The notes beneath the pieces were generated by a model that saw only the letters and a program-made list of their open reading frames with translations, was not told the DNA's origin and made no database searches. A DNA stretch of 64,000 bases. Origin: Hydractinia symbiolongicarpus (taxonomy: Eukaryota > Cnidaria > Hydrozoa > Anthoathecata > Hydractiniidae). Shown here piece after piece: positions 44,620 through 55,402 of this stretch. How positions within the stretch are numbered: position 1 is the first letter of the stretch; every line of letters begins with the position of its first letter. The DNA lies in the NCBI RefSeq assembly GCF_029227915.1, contig NC_079879.1, forward strand, positions 18,230,001 through 18,294,000. The letters run 5' to 3'. A program made the position numbers and the translations under genes.

Positions 44620-45444
44620 TTAACTTTTTCGTGTCATCAATTCAATAAGGATAATGTTTTTCCAAAATGAATCACACGATGGAATGACATTTTTCTCAAA
44701 TTCTTCATCTTTTGATATTCTTATTATTATAAATTCAGTTGGTGTCCAGACCATAAAGTCACACCACTTGACAGCTGTTGTAAATATTTCTAGTTGAACT
44801 TGGTAGTAATAAGTATGATTATTTTTCAAAGTATACCCATTGTTTACATCATATATATGTAATATAAAACTTTCCAAAATAAATTTCTTTTTTCAACGAT
44901 TTCTCTTTCAAACTATATGGACACTTTACTTCCAACACACCGAAACCACAACAGTCACATGATGTTGCGGCATCAGGAGAGGATCCATACCATTGTTTCA
45001 CGGTGTGTATACAAAGACCCAAGCGACCAACTTTGAAATTTTCATGGGTGGAGACATCGGTGACCGGTAAAAAATCGGTTATAAACTCCGGATTTGCAAA
45101 AACATTTTCATATAATGTTATTGCTTCATCCTCATGATTTCTTCCCCAATTTAACGCTGGTGTATTAACACTAGTTGCAGACCGTCTTATCAAGTAGTGA
45201 TATAGGTGGTGATAGGTCAAACTTGGCCACTCAGTCGGATCGTCAATCCAATCGTCAGCAGGGAGCTTGTAAGGGCATTTTTCAAGGCCTAAAACGAAAA
45301 CAGTAATTAGCCATGTCAGTTCAGTTTATTATGGTTGTTTGTGCCATGAAAACTTGAAAAAAAATATTTACCAAGCGATTGTAGTTTCTCTTGATAACGT
45401 TTGGCAGCTTCTGCAGGCAGTGAATCACTGTAATCATATGACAT
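44620..45444 (-). pseudogene. YqaJ-type nuclease gene, unit 2 (frameshifted)
   Basis: The same structure as in unit 1: exon 1 45372-45444, exon 2 from 45288. The motifs are the same (NWGRNHEDEAITLYENV, YGSSPDAATSC, VLEVKCPYSL, HTYYYQVQLEIF), and the same frameshift separates the ExK block from the QVQ block. It has a longer end (FWKNIILIELMTRKS), with three codons absent from unit 1. Substitutions in the coding part are few (for example P/S before SPDA). Confidence 0.72.
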
Positions 45445-47432
45445 TTCTTTTCTTTTTGAAGTTTTATCTACTCTATAAACAAGAAACCCTAGTTACTGGC
45501 TTGAAAACTGAAGTAATGGCGTAATGTTTTCCCCTAATTCATAATGGTAGCAAAAAATCGCGCGAACCGTGACGTCACATCGGAGCAAAGAATTCAAAAC
45601 TGGCAGGTTAAATCTTGCCCCCAAGGTTAAATAGTCGTGCAAAAGTAACACCAATTCATGATATTTTTCAAATAGTAAAATGGCGGTATAGGTGTGCGGA
45701 AGTACATTCTCCAACGATTTAGAGTGTCCAATTTTAAAAAATTTCACTACGGTGCCAACCTGGGTAGCGCCTGCGGGAGATAGTAACAATAAAGATTGTC
45801 ATGCATTAGGAATTAGAAAGTTGGCGTCTCTGCAAGGGTCTGGAATAAAGGTCCTCGAAATTGTTTCAAATTTACACCATTAGATTACTGCCATAAGTTA
45901 AGCACATTCTGAAAATTTCAACTTGAATGTTTTTTTATCAGTTTTTATGGCTAAATAAAGGTTTGAAATTGGTCTCAGGTTGTCCCTAGTTACCCATGCG
46001 ATAAAAAGTTACTTTGTCCCAAAGTCATAGATGTATGTAATGGCTTCATAATTTCAATTTAAGCTATTGACATTAAATTTGTTTTGTCGATTACCATTTG
46101 ATAAAATGAACACATCTAGAACACATCAGACACAGTCTTCGTATTACCCTGGAGACAAAGTTAAAGACTATTTATTTGTGTGTTGTGTGGTTGATCAGAA
46201 CCTTGTATTGCAAATCTTTGATGGCTAGAGTCACTTGACTGACCCTACTTTTATCACAATTTTGGCACAGAGTTTGAAGAACTAAAAGGGGAAAATACCT
46301 GCCTGCAACTATTACCCACCACTCTTTTTGCGATTGTCTTTAAATTTCTGGCCGTAAATACGGAAGGGTTCTGAGAACTATTTTAAAATGGTGTGTGAAA
46401 GCTCCATTAAAAAGAGGCTTGTAAGTTGTCATAAAATGGCATTGCAAGTATGCAAGCATGGCTGGATAGTTGGACAAAATTATTTTTAACTTTTGAGTTT
46501 TTATTTGCTTACTGACCGTTTAAGGTGGCAATAACCCTTTTAAAAATCGGATTTTTTTTTAACATAATTAGTTACGAAATTTATTTTCAGACTATATATC
46601 TTTTCTGTTATAACACACTTGCCACGATTTTATGGCTAAAATACTATTATCTTTCACCAAAAATATTCAGCCTTAACAATTCCTCTTTAGAATAAAATTC
46701 ATGAATAATTAATTAGTTCTGCCGAATATAGGTTAAGTGTACGCACTTGCGAAATTGTACAGAAAGAAATGACGTAATTATTAAAGAGAAACGTAAATAA
46801 CAACAAAGATGGCGCATTATGTAGAAATTTAAGACGATCTTCATTATGCTACACTGCCTGAGCTTTAACTTTCGATAGAATTCTCGTTTTACTTTAAAAT
46901 CTTCAGACATGCTTGGTGAATCATGCAGCCATGATACGGTGTGCGAAAATCTATTTCTTTGGAATATTTTCCCTTTAAAAGCGTTCGATGCAGCAGGGGA
47001 TGCTAACAAAGAATATTTTGAAAAAAAACAAAGGCTATTGTTAAAGAAATAAGAATGAACAAAAAAAATCCGCACATCGTTTTAACAGGGTTAACCCGTG
47101 GTTCATTTAAAAATAGAAGCTGATGAAAAATAACGAGATTGTAAAAGCCGATTTTTTTCTTGTTTTTGATACATTTTTAAAAAAAATTTCTGCTGACTCA
47201 ACAATTTAAGTGTTAAGTTAAAATCATTTTATTATGTATTAATGCCTATGTTTCTAGGAAATAGTAAACAAAAATGGTATAGATAAAACACTGAGTAAAT
47301 AATTCAGCTATTTGGACAGGGTTACTGCCACCTTAAGCCCATTTTCTGGTTTGTAATGATGAATAATAGATGATGAAATTTTCGTGTTTTTTTTTATAGC
47401 TAGCTATAGTTACAACTAAACTTTAAAATACA

Positions 47433-47536
47433 TAGCTACAGAAAAATTTATGATTTAAAATAAAACTGCATGCAGATATGCACCTACTCACCAATATGCA
47501 TTGCAGTTTTATTTAAAATCATAAATTTTTCTATAG
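47433..47536. repeat. Foldback repeat with about 35-bp arms
   Basis: acagaaaaatttatgattta on the left and its near-complement taaaatcataaatttttct on the right, extending through taaaactgca/tgcagtttta, around a 30-base centre. It may be a short MITE. Confidence 0.8.
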
Positions 47537-47699
47537 TCACATATATCTTAGCTTGCTATGTCTCTGACACAAAATTGTTTGTCAATTTCCCTTGGTCTTC
47601 TATGGTGTTGGCTGTAGGGGAGGCAACAAGCATATATTTATTTTGTCCTTTTATTCTCCTGGTGGAAATGTCATGTGAACGACAAGAATGTAAATTAAA

Positions 47700-47870
47700 C
47701 TAAAGCTAAACTAGCAAAAACTCTCCTCAAACTATACAATATGGCAGGTTTGAAGTTAGAACAAAGATTTTACAAAAAATCCAGCCCCTATTTATGAAGA
47801 GGTGACTGCGTGAATGGCGTGTTTTCCCTCAAATCATAATGGTTGTCCTGAAAATACGGACATGTAATAG
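47700..47870. repeat. Dispersed 170-bp repeat, copy 1
   Basis: It matches 52540-52710: aaagctaaactagcaaaaac, tttgaagttag, tatttatgaagaggtgactg, gtgttttccctcaaatcata. Direct orientation, about 85% similar by eye. Confidence 0.8.
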
Positions 47871-48042
47871 ACCTATTTCAATATCGATTTTTGTTCCGCA
47901 AAATACACGCCGAATTTAAGAGCTGTGCATGAAAACGAGGTTAGTTTAGATAAAACTTATTTGGCTCAAATAAATATAGCATTTATTTTCAGCATTTGTA
48001 AAATCATAACATGATTAAGGACTTCCCCGCAGATAAAATTGA

Positions 48043-49020
48043 TTAAGCATGGTTGATCCAACCACCATGTAAGTATAATTTCTTTCCTTCTTGCACCCTT
48101 CTTGTAAAGTACTCGGGTAGCACAGCTCTCCTGTAGAAATACAGAAGTCTAGGTAAAATGTTAGAAGACCAAAATAATTTATTAAAAGGTATACTTTCGA
48201 CATGCAAAGGTTGTTTGTCTCCAAGCCATACTACAAAGTCAATACGATCCAGTTGTGAACAAAAAAGTTGGGCTTGCACTTGAAAGTAGTATTTAGAAGA
48301 TGTTGATAATGATGTTTTGCCATCCTTATTTTTTAAAATAAATTTCTTAACTCTTAGTGTCTCTTCCCTGGCCATGTTGTGCTTCGAAATGGGATATTTG
48401 ACTTCAACACTCCACTTTTTACCTGACACGAGATCTACAGCAATGCCATCCAGTGATGCTCCTAAATATGAATAATGCTTAGACAGAAGCAAGCCAACAG
48501 TATCAATTCTTTGTATAATTTATTTTTCATAGATGCTTTCATTTTAACATCCAAATAAACATAATTTTCAGTGGAAGCAACTTCTATTTTTTTTATAAAA
48601 CCTTCATTAAAAAACTGAAATGCCTTTAGCCTTTTGTATTGGGTATCTTTCAGCAGGATATGCTTGTATTTTTGACTAGATAATCATACAATTGTATAAA
48701 GGTAAATGGAGGTGTTTTAGCCAGGTCTTCGCTCCATGGACTCTTCATACATTCGCCTTTTATAAGACCATAGGTATTACGACCTTCCTCCCTAGCAAAA
48801 TTTGTTGCTTCGTTAATATTTTTGGAACTCAATATACGATAAAACACAGCGTAGACTTGATGAACAAGGTCAGCCTTGGAACCAGTAGCCTTCTCTTTAT
48901 ACACTTTTAGGATCTGCTTTAAATCCTTAACGCGCAAGGAATCAAAATCTTTCAGAGAACTTCCTTTGTTTCCTTCTGGTAACAGAGATTGGAATTGGAA
49001 TTTTGTCCATTTTTTATTTC
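48043..49020 (-). pseudogene. SAP plus YqaJ-nuclease gene, internally deleted
   Basis: The N-terminal part is KWTKFQFQSLLPEGNKGSS, then a SAP-type motif (LRVKDLKQILKVYKEKATGS), PWSEDLAKTPPFTFIQLYDY and, in a shifted frame, QYKRLKAFQFFNEGFIKKIE. It then joins abruptly to a YqaJ nuclease half: YLGASLDGIAVDLVSGKKWS (catalytic Asp), SVEVKYPISKHNM (ExK), KYYFQVQAQLFCSQLDRIDF and LYLHGGWINHA at the stop. In related cnidarian proteins a SWIM zinc finger lies between these halves; here it is missing, and there are frameshifts. An acceptor ttacgtatag precedes 49020. Expected role of an intact relative: DNA binding plus exonuclease; biology unknown. Confidence 0.68.
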
Positions 49021-49069
49021 CTATACGTAACTACTGCTTTATTAGTAAAAGTAAACCTGCATATTCAAC

Positions 49070-49175
49070 ATTAGCTTCCCAAGTGTGTTGCAAGGATATG
49101 ATGGATGAGTGGGACTTGAACCCGCACGATCCCTTGCTTGCTACTGCTTTGCAGTTGACCTCAGGCATGTTAAAA
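49070..49175 (-). repeat. Possible tRNA-derived SINE fragment
   Basis: The minus strand has gcgggttcaagtcccac, a B-box match (GGTTCRANYCC), but no pairing acceptor stem, so it is not a functional tRNA. Confidence 0.4.
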
Positions 49176-49179
49176 TGGA

Positions 49180-50379
49180 GAAAGACAAGGAAGTTTTGTG
49201 TAAAACCTGGAGTCACGATGCTACGAAGCCATGAAAGAAGGTGTCAATTGGTTGGGACGAACTGTATTCTTTTTCATTTCCGCGTCGCTGTTCTGCCCAT
49301 ATTGCGTAAACGTCCTGTTTACAACCTGGACAGCCGGATTATGTACGCATGGTCCGATTATGTTTTTTGCACTGGTTATCAGCGTTCATAATCCGGTCAA
49401 TTATAAACGCTGATATAAATATGGCTGGCAGGCAGGCTGTGATTGGCATTTTCTTCAAACTTTTGTAAGTTAAACATTCTCTGGAAGATAGAACACCCCT
49501 TAAAACTAGACATGGCGAAAGAAAAAAGTGTCGACGTAATTCTTAGTATAACTACTCTTATAGTAAATACATTTCAACATAATATACTTTAAAGTAACTA
49601 AATTTCACGGAATCTAAATTATTCTTTTTGCGGGAATTATTTTGGTGAAAAGTTATTAAACTTGCGAATCCCAAAATTTAGTATTTGCCACGAAATTTCG
49701 TTTCATTTGAGAACAACAACAACTTTTCCACCAGGGCTATTTGCTTATCAGCAGTGATGACGAATGATACAAAAGCAGTCAGCCTCGATTATATTTGTTT
49801 TATAAGTCTCGAATAATATTTAACTGTCATACATAAGCCGGCCTTCCCCGATTATGTTCGTTCTATAATAAGTGAGAAATAATATTAGACTGTCGTATAT
49901 AAACGGGCCTGCGACCTTAAATGCCTGGAAAGTAGTCTGCGAAAAATAAAATTTCCACAACAAAACTTAAGAGGAAAACAAAGACGCTCCACCATATATT
50001 AATAATAACAAGAACGAAATTCTTTTTGCTACGCTAATGACACGACAACGTAGAGAAATATGGTTTCGGAAACACTCCGAAAGAACGTAAATTTTCCGAT
50101 TCCGTTTGTTGTTAATTTTCTCCGCGCCAAAAGTGCACAGGATTCTTTTTATCGAAGTTTGCCGTTTGTGACAATTCTGGTAATAATTTTTTTTAACTGC
50201 AGCTATTTTTTTCGAACAATTAAAATTTACTCATACATTATTTTTTATTTTTTTATTTTGCTTTTTCTCACTGAGTGACTTTCTTATTCCCCGTTTTTTT
50301 GTTTTTTTGTTTGTTTTTGTTTTGTTTTTTTGTTTTGTTTTTTTTGTTTTTTTTTTTTTTGTGGGGGGAGTATTGAATT
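49180..50379. other. Non-coding stretch
   Basis: No supported gene. Several small repeats of the ccggattatg/cataatccgg type occur at 49335-49400. A T/TTTTG-rich tract lies at about 50290-50362. Confidence 0.45.
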
Positions 50380-50662
50380 ATTGAATTTCGCAAATTTTAG
50401 GTGGGGCTTGTGGTTTTTCTTCTTTCTGTCAGTCAGTTTACCCCAGACTGACCCATCAAAAATTGACTATTCGAGGAATTTTCCATTCAAAAAGATCTCA
50501 CAAATCAATTTTGAAAAATAACTGCGTAGTGCGTAAGAAATATTATTGCCTATCTGATTAGCAAAATGTCGTGTCTAACTTCGTAACAAAAATCACAATT
50601 TAATAGACAGCTTCTTGTAAACTTTATTCGCGAGATTGTTTACGTATATCATACGTCTTGTT
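50380..50662 (+). repeat. Interspersed repeat copy B
   Basis: Inverted partner of 2868-3180 (see that entry). It ends just left of the MITE at 50698. Confidence 0.75.
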
Positions 50663-50697
50663 TGGGGTTGAAATTGCGACTATGATTCCTATATTTA

Positions 50698-51170
50698 GGG
50701 GCTGTTCATATGGAGGCGGGCTGGCTCAGTTGACCGGGCTGGCTCGGCTGAGCGGGATCTCGCTGCTATTAAGAAACACATGAAAAAATAAAAATGTGTT
50801 CATATGATAACCGAACCAGGCCGCCTTGCCGAGATCTCGCTTGTTTGTACCGAGATCTCGATCAGGTGGGATCTCACGGTTCTTAAGAAACGCATAGAAA
50901 AATAAAAATGTGTTCATATGGCAGGCGAGCCAGCCCGCCTAGGCGAGATTAAATTAACAATAGATTTAAAAAATTCTCATCAATTATTTAAAGTTCGAAA
51001 TATATTCTTTTGTCTTTATTGTTTATGAATCTTTTGTGAAATGTAAGCAACTTTTCCATCCCGGCTGGCCGAGATGTAAAAAACTTCATATGAACACGAG
51101 ATGAAAATCACCCCGGCTAGCCGAGCCAACCCGCCTAACCGAGCCAGCCCGCATCCATATGAACAGCCCC
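50698..51170. mobile_element. Harbinger-type MITE (473 bp)
   Basis: Terminal inverted repeats ggggctgttcatatgga and tccatatgaacagcccc, extending into cgggctggctc/gagccagcccg, with TTA on both flanks (50695-50697 and 51171-51173). TIR style and the 3-bp TTA duplication fit PIF/Harbinger. Inside are repeated aaaaatgtgttcatatg and gagatctcgc phrases. No transposase. Confidence 0.88.
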
Positions 51171-51249
51171 TTAGCCACGTATAATTAGGCTCTTCAGTCA
51201 TGTGACTAAATGCCTTCGAATTTTTTTAAAGTACTTTATTCGTTTTTTG

Positions 51250-51895
51250 GCCTTTTTCGCGAAACTTTGTCTCGCAAAACTTTCAAAAATGGCCAGGTTT
51301 TTTCAGTACAAACTTTCTAAATTGTCGATTCGCGAAAGTTTATCCACTAAAATTTAAAAGAAATTTGCTGGTTTTCAAAGTTATTTCTTGACTCACCCTC
51401 ACTTGGCTCACCCTCCCGATAAAAAAAAGAGACAACTGGCGCTGGGAACGAGATTGGAATAAACTTAGAAATAAACAAAAGCGATGATGTTTCAAATGTA
51501 TATGTATGGCTTATAACCGAGTTACTGGCAAAGAGGCGATGACGACGATGCGTGGGAGCCGGAAGAAGACAAGCCTAGAAATGTGTTTGATCTGTTTTGT
51601 TTTGTGATTTTGACGATGAAGCCAGTTTGTAAATGGAAGTTTTTACAAACCATTAGAAAGAAAATTACATCGTTAAAAAACACTTTTCTATCATAAGAAA
51701 TATAGGCCACTTCTTTTATAAGAACATAAAAATTACGAATCGCGAAAGTTTATCTCGCCAAAACTTTCTAATTTCAGATTTCGCGAAAGTTTATCTCGCG
51801 GGAATTTTTTAATTTAAAGATTCGCGAACATTTATCTAAAAAAAAATCGGGAGTTTTTGGACTCGCGAAAGTTTCTCTCGCGAAAGTTTCTCCGA
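51250..51895. repeat. Cluster of TCGCGAAAGTTT motifs
   Basis: About eight variants of (t)tcgcgaaagtttatctcgc occur, in places as pairs separated by 30-40 bp. The same motif recurs near 7745, 23285, 23375 and 24790. Confidence 0.7.
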
Positions 51896-52539
51896 ATAAA
51901 CTAATAAAAACGAATTTTAGTATTAATTGAACTACAACAAGAAAACCAGTCGGTTTGAGCACACAATCAAATTTTTAAATCAAACCAAAATATGGTCATG
52001 AAAATCTGTCGATGCAAGAAAAAGAACACGTGCAGAAATATGAAATAGACTTCATAAGATAAACAATTATTAATATACTATAATAAATACAGCATTTTTT
52101 CTCATTATAACTCTATGTTATATTATAAATAAACGAGCAGCAAAAATTTCTGTTCATTCAATGCATTCTTGCATTGGGCATTATGGCTAAATTTTAAAAG
52201 GTTCGTATTGTAAAATAATCAAATAGTTTATAAAACAACAAAAGTTAATTTCTAAATTTATAGTAAAGGTCACACCATTTCAGCATCACTGTATAAGAAC
52301 TACTCAAGCATTATATTAATGGATTGATAGGTATATATACCATTTGGGTATGGTAGCACAAGAAGAAAATATAAACAACAGATCACCAGATTAGAGAAAT
52401 CGAGTTAAAAAAAGTTAAAAAATCAATTTCAGTGTTATAATAAAAAAATAATCTATAAATAAGGAATTTACACTAAACGGTTCTTCTTTTACAAAATTTT
52501 TCTTTGATTAAACAAAAACTACAAGTATCTGAATTAAAG

Positions 52540-52710
52540 TAAAGCTAAACTAGCAAAAACTCACCTAAAACTACACAATATGACAGGTTTGAAGTTAGGA
52601 AACAAAGAATCTGTGAAAAATTCAGACCTTATTTATGAAGAGGTGACTGGGTGAACGGTGTGTTTTCCCTCAAATCATATTGGCTACCGTGAAAAATAAG
52701 GACCTGTAAT
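52540..52710. repeat. Dispersed 170-bp repeat, copy 2
   Basis: Direct copy of 47700-47870, with small indels. Confidence 0.8.
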
Positions 52711-53624
52711 TGGATTAAACGTATCACGTGACATTTCCCGCCCGGTGAATGCCTGAGTAAGCGCAAAAAAGAAGATGTAAACCAAAACGTGTTTATAGCT
52801 ATGTACAATTTAAAAATATAGGTATCTATACACAAGTATGGTTCCATTACTTCAAAATTTAGCTAAATAAATCAGCAGCATTCTCTGGTGTTATTTCAAC
52901 ACTTCACATCATACTTCCAAATACATCAAGAGACACTTATTACGTGTTGCAACATTTTTCTTCCTGTATATAAACGAACAATCTGCTGAAGGATTACCTA
53001 ATGTTTTTTTGTAAAAATCCTGTGATGCCGAAACAATAGCAATTTATTTGTGAAAATAATTTTAAAATGTTTGCTATACAACGACAGTCAACAAGAATGT
53101 CGATGGAGGATCTGGGACTTTATTGTAATGCTGGCCACACACACCTACTTGACATGCAGCAAGGAAACTATATGTAATCTTGACGGATCAGCTCCAGACG
53201 AACATAACGTCCCAAGAACCACGTAATGAGATTAATACAGAAAAAATAGAAAGTGTTATCTCCAAGAAATTTACATCATCAGAGATTCGGTATCTAAAGA
53301 AAAGAAATAGCTCATTGACATCAGACTAAGGATTCCAAATGGACAAGCAATCCTTCTAGGGACCTCATCAAGATTCGTTATGGACACCAGTTAAGCCGTC
53401 TCGCCAACGAATGTGCTTTTACATTCAGCATGTGATTCTTGATTTCTTTATGTGAAGAGGCTGACAAAAAAAGTTTGCCCTTATTCATAACATAATCTGT
53501 GAACTCTAGTTAAAATAACATACCCTCAAAGTTCTTCATTTTAGGTATCGTGTTCTCGAGCCCAATGGGAAAGGTTTCGGCTCTCCCTAAAATAAGTGTA
53601 ATAAAATATGCATACGGAATGAAG

Positions 53625-53800
53625 TAACCGACTGGTAGCCTTATGGTAAAGCGTTCGCTTCCAGTGCTGGAGGTCTTGGGTTTAAAACCAAGCTGAGTCA
53701 TGCCAGAGACTATAAAAGTGTGAATCTATCCATTCTGCTTAGCGCCGGTAGATATGCCAAAAATATATGAAAAAGACGAAAATTCTTGTCAAAGTATGCC
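53625..53800 (+). repeat. tRNA-derived SINE
   Basis: The head has an A-box-like tggtagccttatggtaaag and a B-box-like gggtttaaaaccaag in tRNA spacing, followed by gagtcatgccagagactata and a cgccggtagatatgcc body. This organisation is typical of invertebrate tRNA-SINEs. A full tRNA fold does not hold. Confidence 0.65.
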
Positions 53801-54765
53801 ATATTGACCCTTACTTACACAAAGGAACATAAAATGCTCTTACTTTTCTGCTAGCTACCTGGGAGAACAACAGGTAGGACGAAGCCACAGGACAACACAG
53901 GGACAAGACGAACATTCAGACGAGGATATCACAGAGTCAAAGTCAAAAATAGCATGAAATGTCTGGAAGCTGCTTAAAACAAACCTTCAAGCAGTCGCGA
54001 CCAAAAAACTTCCTACAGATATCAATTTTGAAACATCAAAAATGAGAAGCCATATGCTGCAATGTTTAGCATGGAGAGCCGCATAGAGCTATATTTTAGA
54101 CAAGCAAGGCTGAATGTAGTAACTGTTGAGGATTGTTTCACAGAATGTGTGAACGGATACCGGACTCTGTATTTGAAGTGGAAAATTGTAAAAGTCTGTG
54201 GTATTGTTATTGTTGTTCCACTAATATAAGTAAAAAGACGGTTGATGGTAACTTAAAAATAAAACATAGTCTTCGCTAAGTTGTTGTGTATCCCGCGTAA
54301 GTCCAAGCTTAAGACTCTTGGGGATGAGGTGAAGGGGCGCAGGAAGCTAGCCCAGTAAAATCGGGTTTCTACAAAAAATCCCGTGTACTTTTGGCTACTC
54401 TTGTTTATTGCTAACTACGCTCTTCTCGAACTTTGAAATTCATAATGGCTGCATAATTGACGTCACAAGGACCAAAGAATTATAGGATACCCCACGGTGA
54501 TATATTCTAATGACTAATTTGGTTTAGAATGCCTTGTTGATATGTTTCGAAGTATTAAATATTTATGAGATATAGAAGATTCATTAGCGCTAGAAAAAAA
54601 TTTTGTTGTTTGCTTAATGCAGAATTATTTGTTTTCTTTTAAAAGCAACACGTTTGTTAAGTACTGTAATCTTCGGATGAGTCGGAATCAAAATGTTCTA
54701 ACGTTGTACTTGGCTTCCAGTTTAAACCTAAACGTAGGTTTATCGGACTCATCGTGGGTGACATA
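53801..54765. other. Non-coding or 5' part of the P2X7C-type gene
   Basis: No recognisable gene. The frame near 54665-54765 (SSDESESKCSNVVLGFQF) could be an upstream coding part, but I cannot link it with confidence. Confidence 0.4.
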
Positions 54766-54793
54766 TGGAGAGTAGGGACACCCAATCAAAAAA
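54766..54793 (+). repeat. 28-bp direct repeat, left copy
   Basis: tggagagtagggacacccaa plus tcaaaaaa is identical to 55973-56000. The two copies bracket the P2X7C-type gene. Confidence 0.9.
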
Positions 54794-54796
54794 AGT

Positions 54797-55402
54797 TGTA
54801 AATGCAACAATTGCCGACAAATGAGCACTGAAACTAAATGTTTTTGCTATCACGAACTGGAATCAAGACGTATATATAACCTACAAGGTGTGTACTTTTT
54901 AGGGGGATATACGAAGCATTATATGCTGATTATTAAGTTATTAAAAATATATTCTTTAGAAATAAACTGTATAGTCAATTACGAAGATTTCGATCCGATT
55001 GTTTTAAGGAAAGGAAATCTCTGGACTGCTTTGGTTGGAATGTATGATAGAGAATCGACATATCTTCCTCCAAGAAATGACGTTCCCAATAAGTAAGTAA
55101 TTGTTGTTCCAGTCAAAACACGCTGTTTATAGAAATATGGGTTATAAGAACATAAGTTTGATATTTCAGGTTAACATTTTTCTTTTAGAACATATTGCTA
55201 TGCTGCTTACCGACAGTTCACGTGGTGGGTTCACAACAGACTTGGCAAATCTGTGCGAAGGGTCATCCCGTCATGTGCAGTGACAAAAATTCGTGATGCT
55301 TATCCAGAGCCTGACGGGGTATACACAGGATATATGGAAGGGCGTGTAGTTCCTGAAAATGAGTTAACATGGGTTTTCCATGATGCCAAAAATGTATTTT
55401 AA
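54797..55402 (+). CDS. P2X7 C-terminal-type zinc-domain protein (two exons, 5' incomplete)
   Basis: Exon 1 (about 54797-55092) encodes [20 protein letters not shown] and [20 protein letters not shown]. The intron has donor GTAAGT and acceptor tcttttag. Exon 2 (55189-55402) encodes [50 protein letters not shown] and the stop. This is the Cys-rich intracellular domain seen at the end of vertebrate P2X7 receptors and in many stand-alone cnidarian proteins; the Cys residues are expected to bind zinc. No channel transmembrane part is present. The start codon was not resolved; the ATG at 54821 (MSTETK) would lose the first CxC. The reading frame across the splice is intact. Confidence 0.8.

Larger units (their letters stand above)
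43560..45851. repeat. Tandem duplication, unit 2 (2292 bp)
   Basis: The second copy of the 2.3-kb unit, joined directly at aataaagg/accggaacgg. Divergence is very low, implying a recent event or two haplotypes joined in assembly. Confidence 0.95.
45852..48042. other. Non-coding stretch with a foldback
   Basis: No supported gene. It contains the inverted repeat at 47433-47536 and, at 47700-47870, one copy of a dispersed 170-bp repeat. Confidence 0.5.
51174..53624. other. Non-coding stretch with repeats
   Basis: No supported gene. 51240-51900 holds many copies of the tcgcgaaagtttatctcgcg-type motif; 52540-52710 is the second copy of the 170-bp repeat. Confidence 0.5.

Noticed and set aside
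53627-53700. Functional tRNA gene
   Set aside because: A- and B-box-like parts exist, but acceptor stem pairing fails and a SINE body follows.
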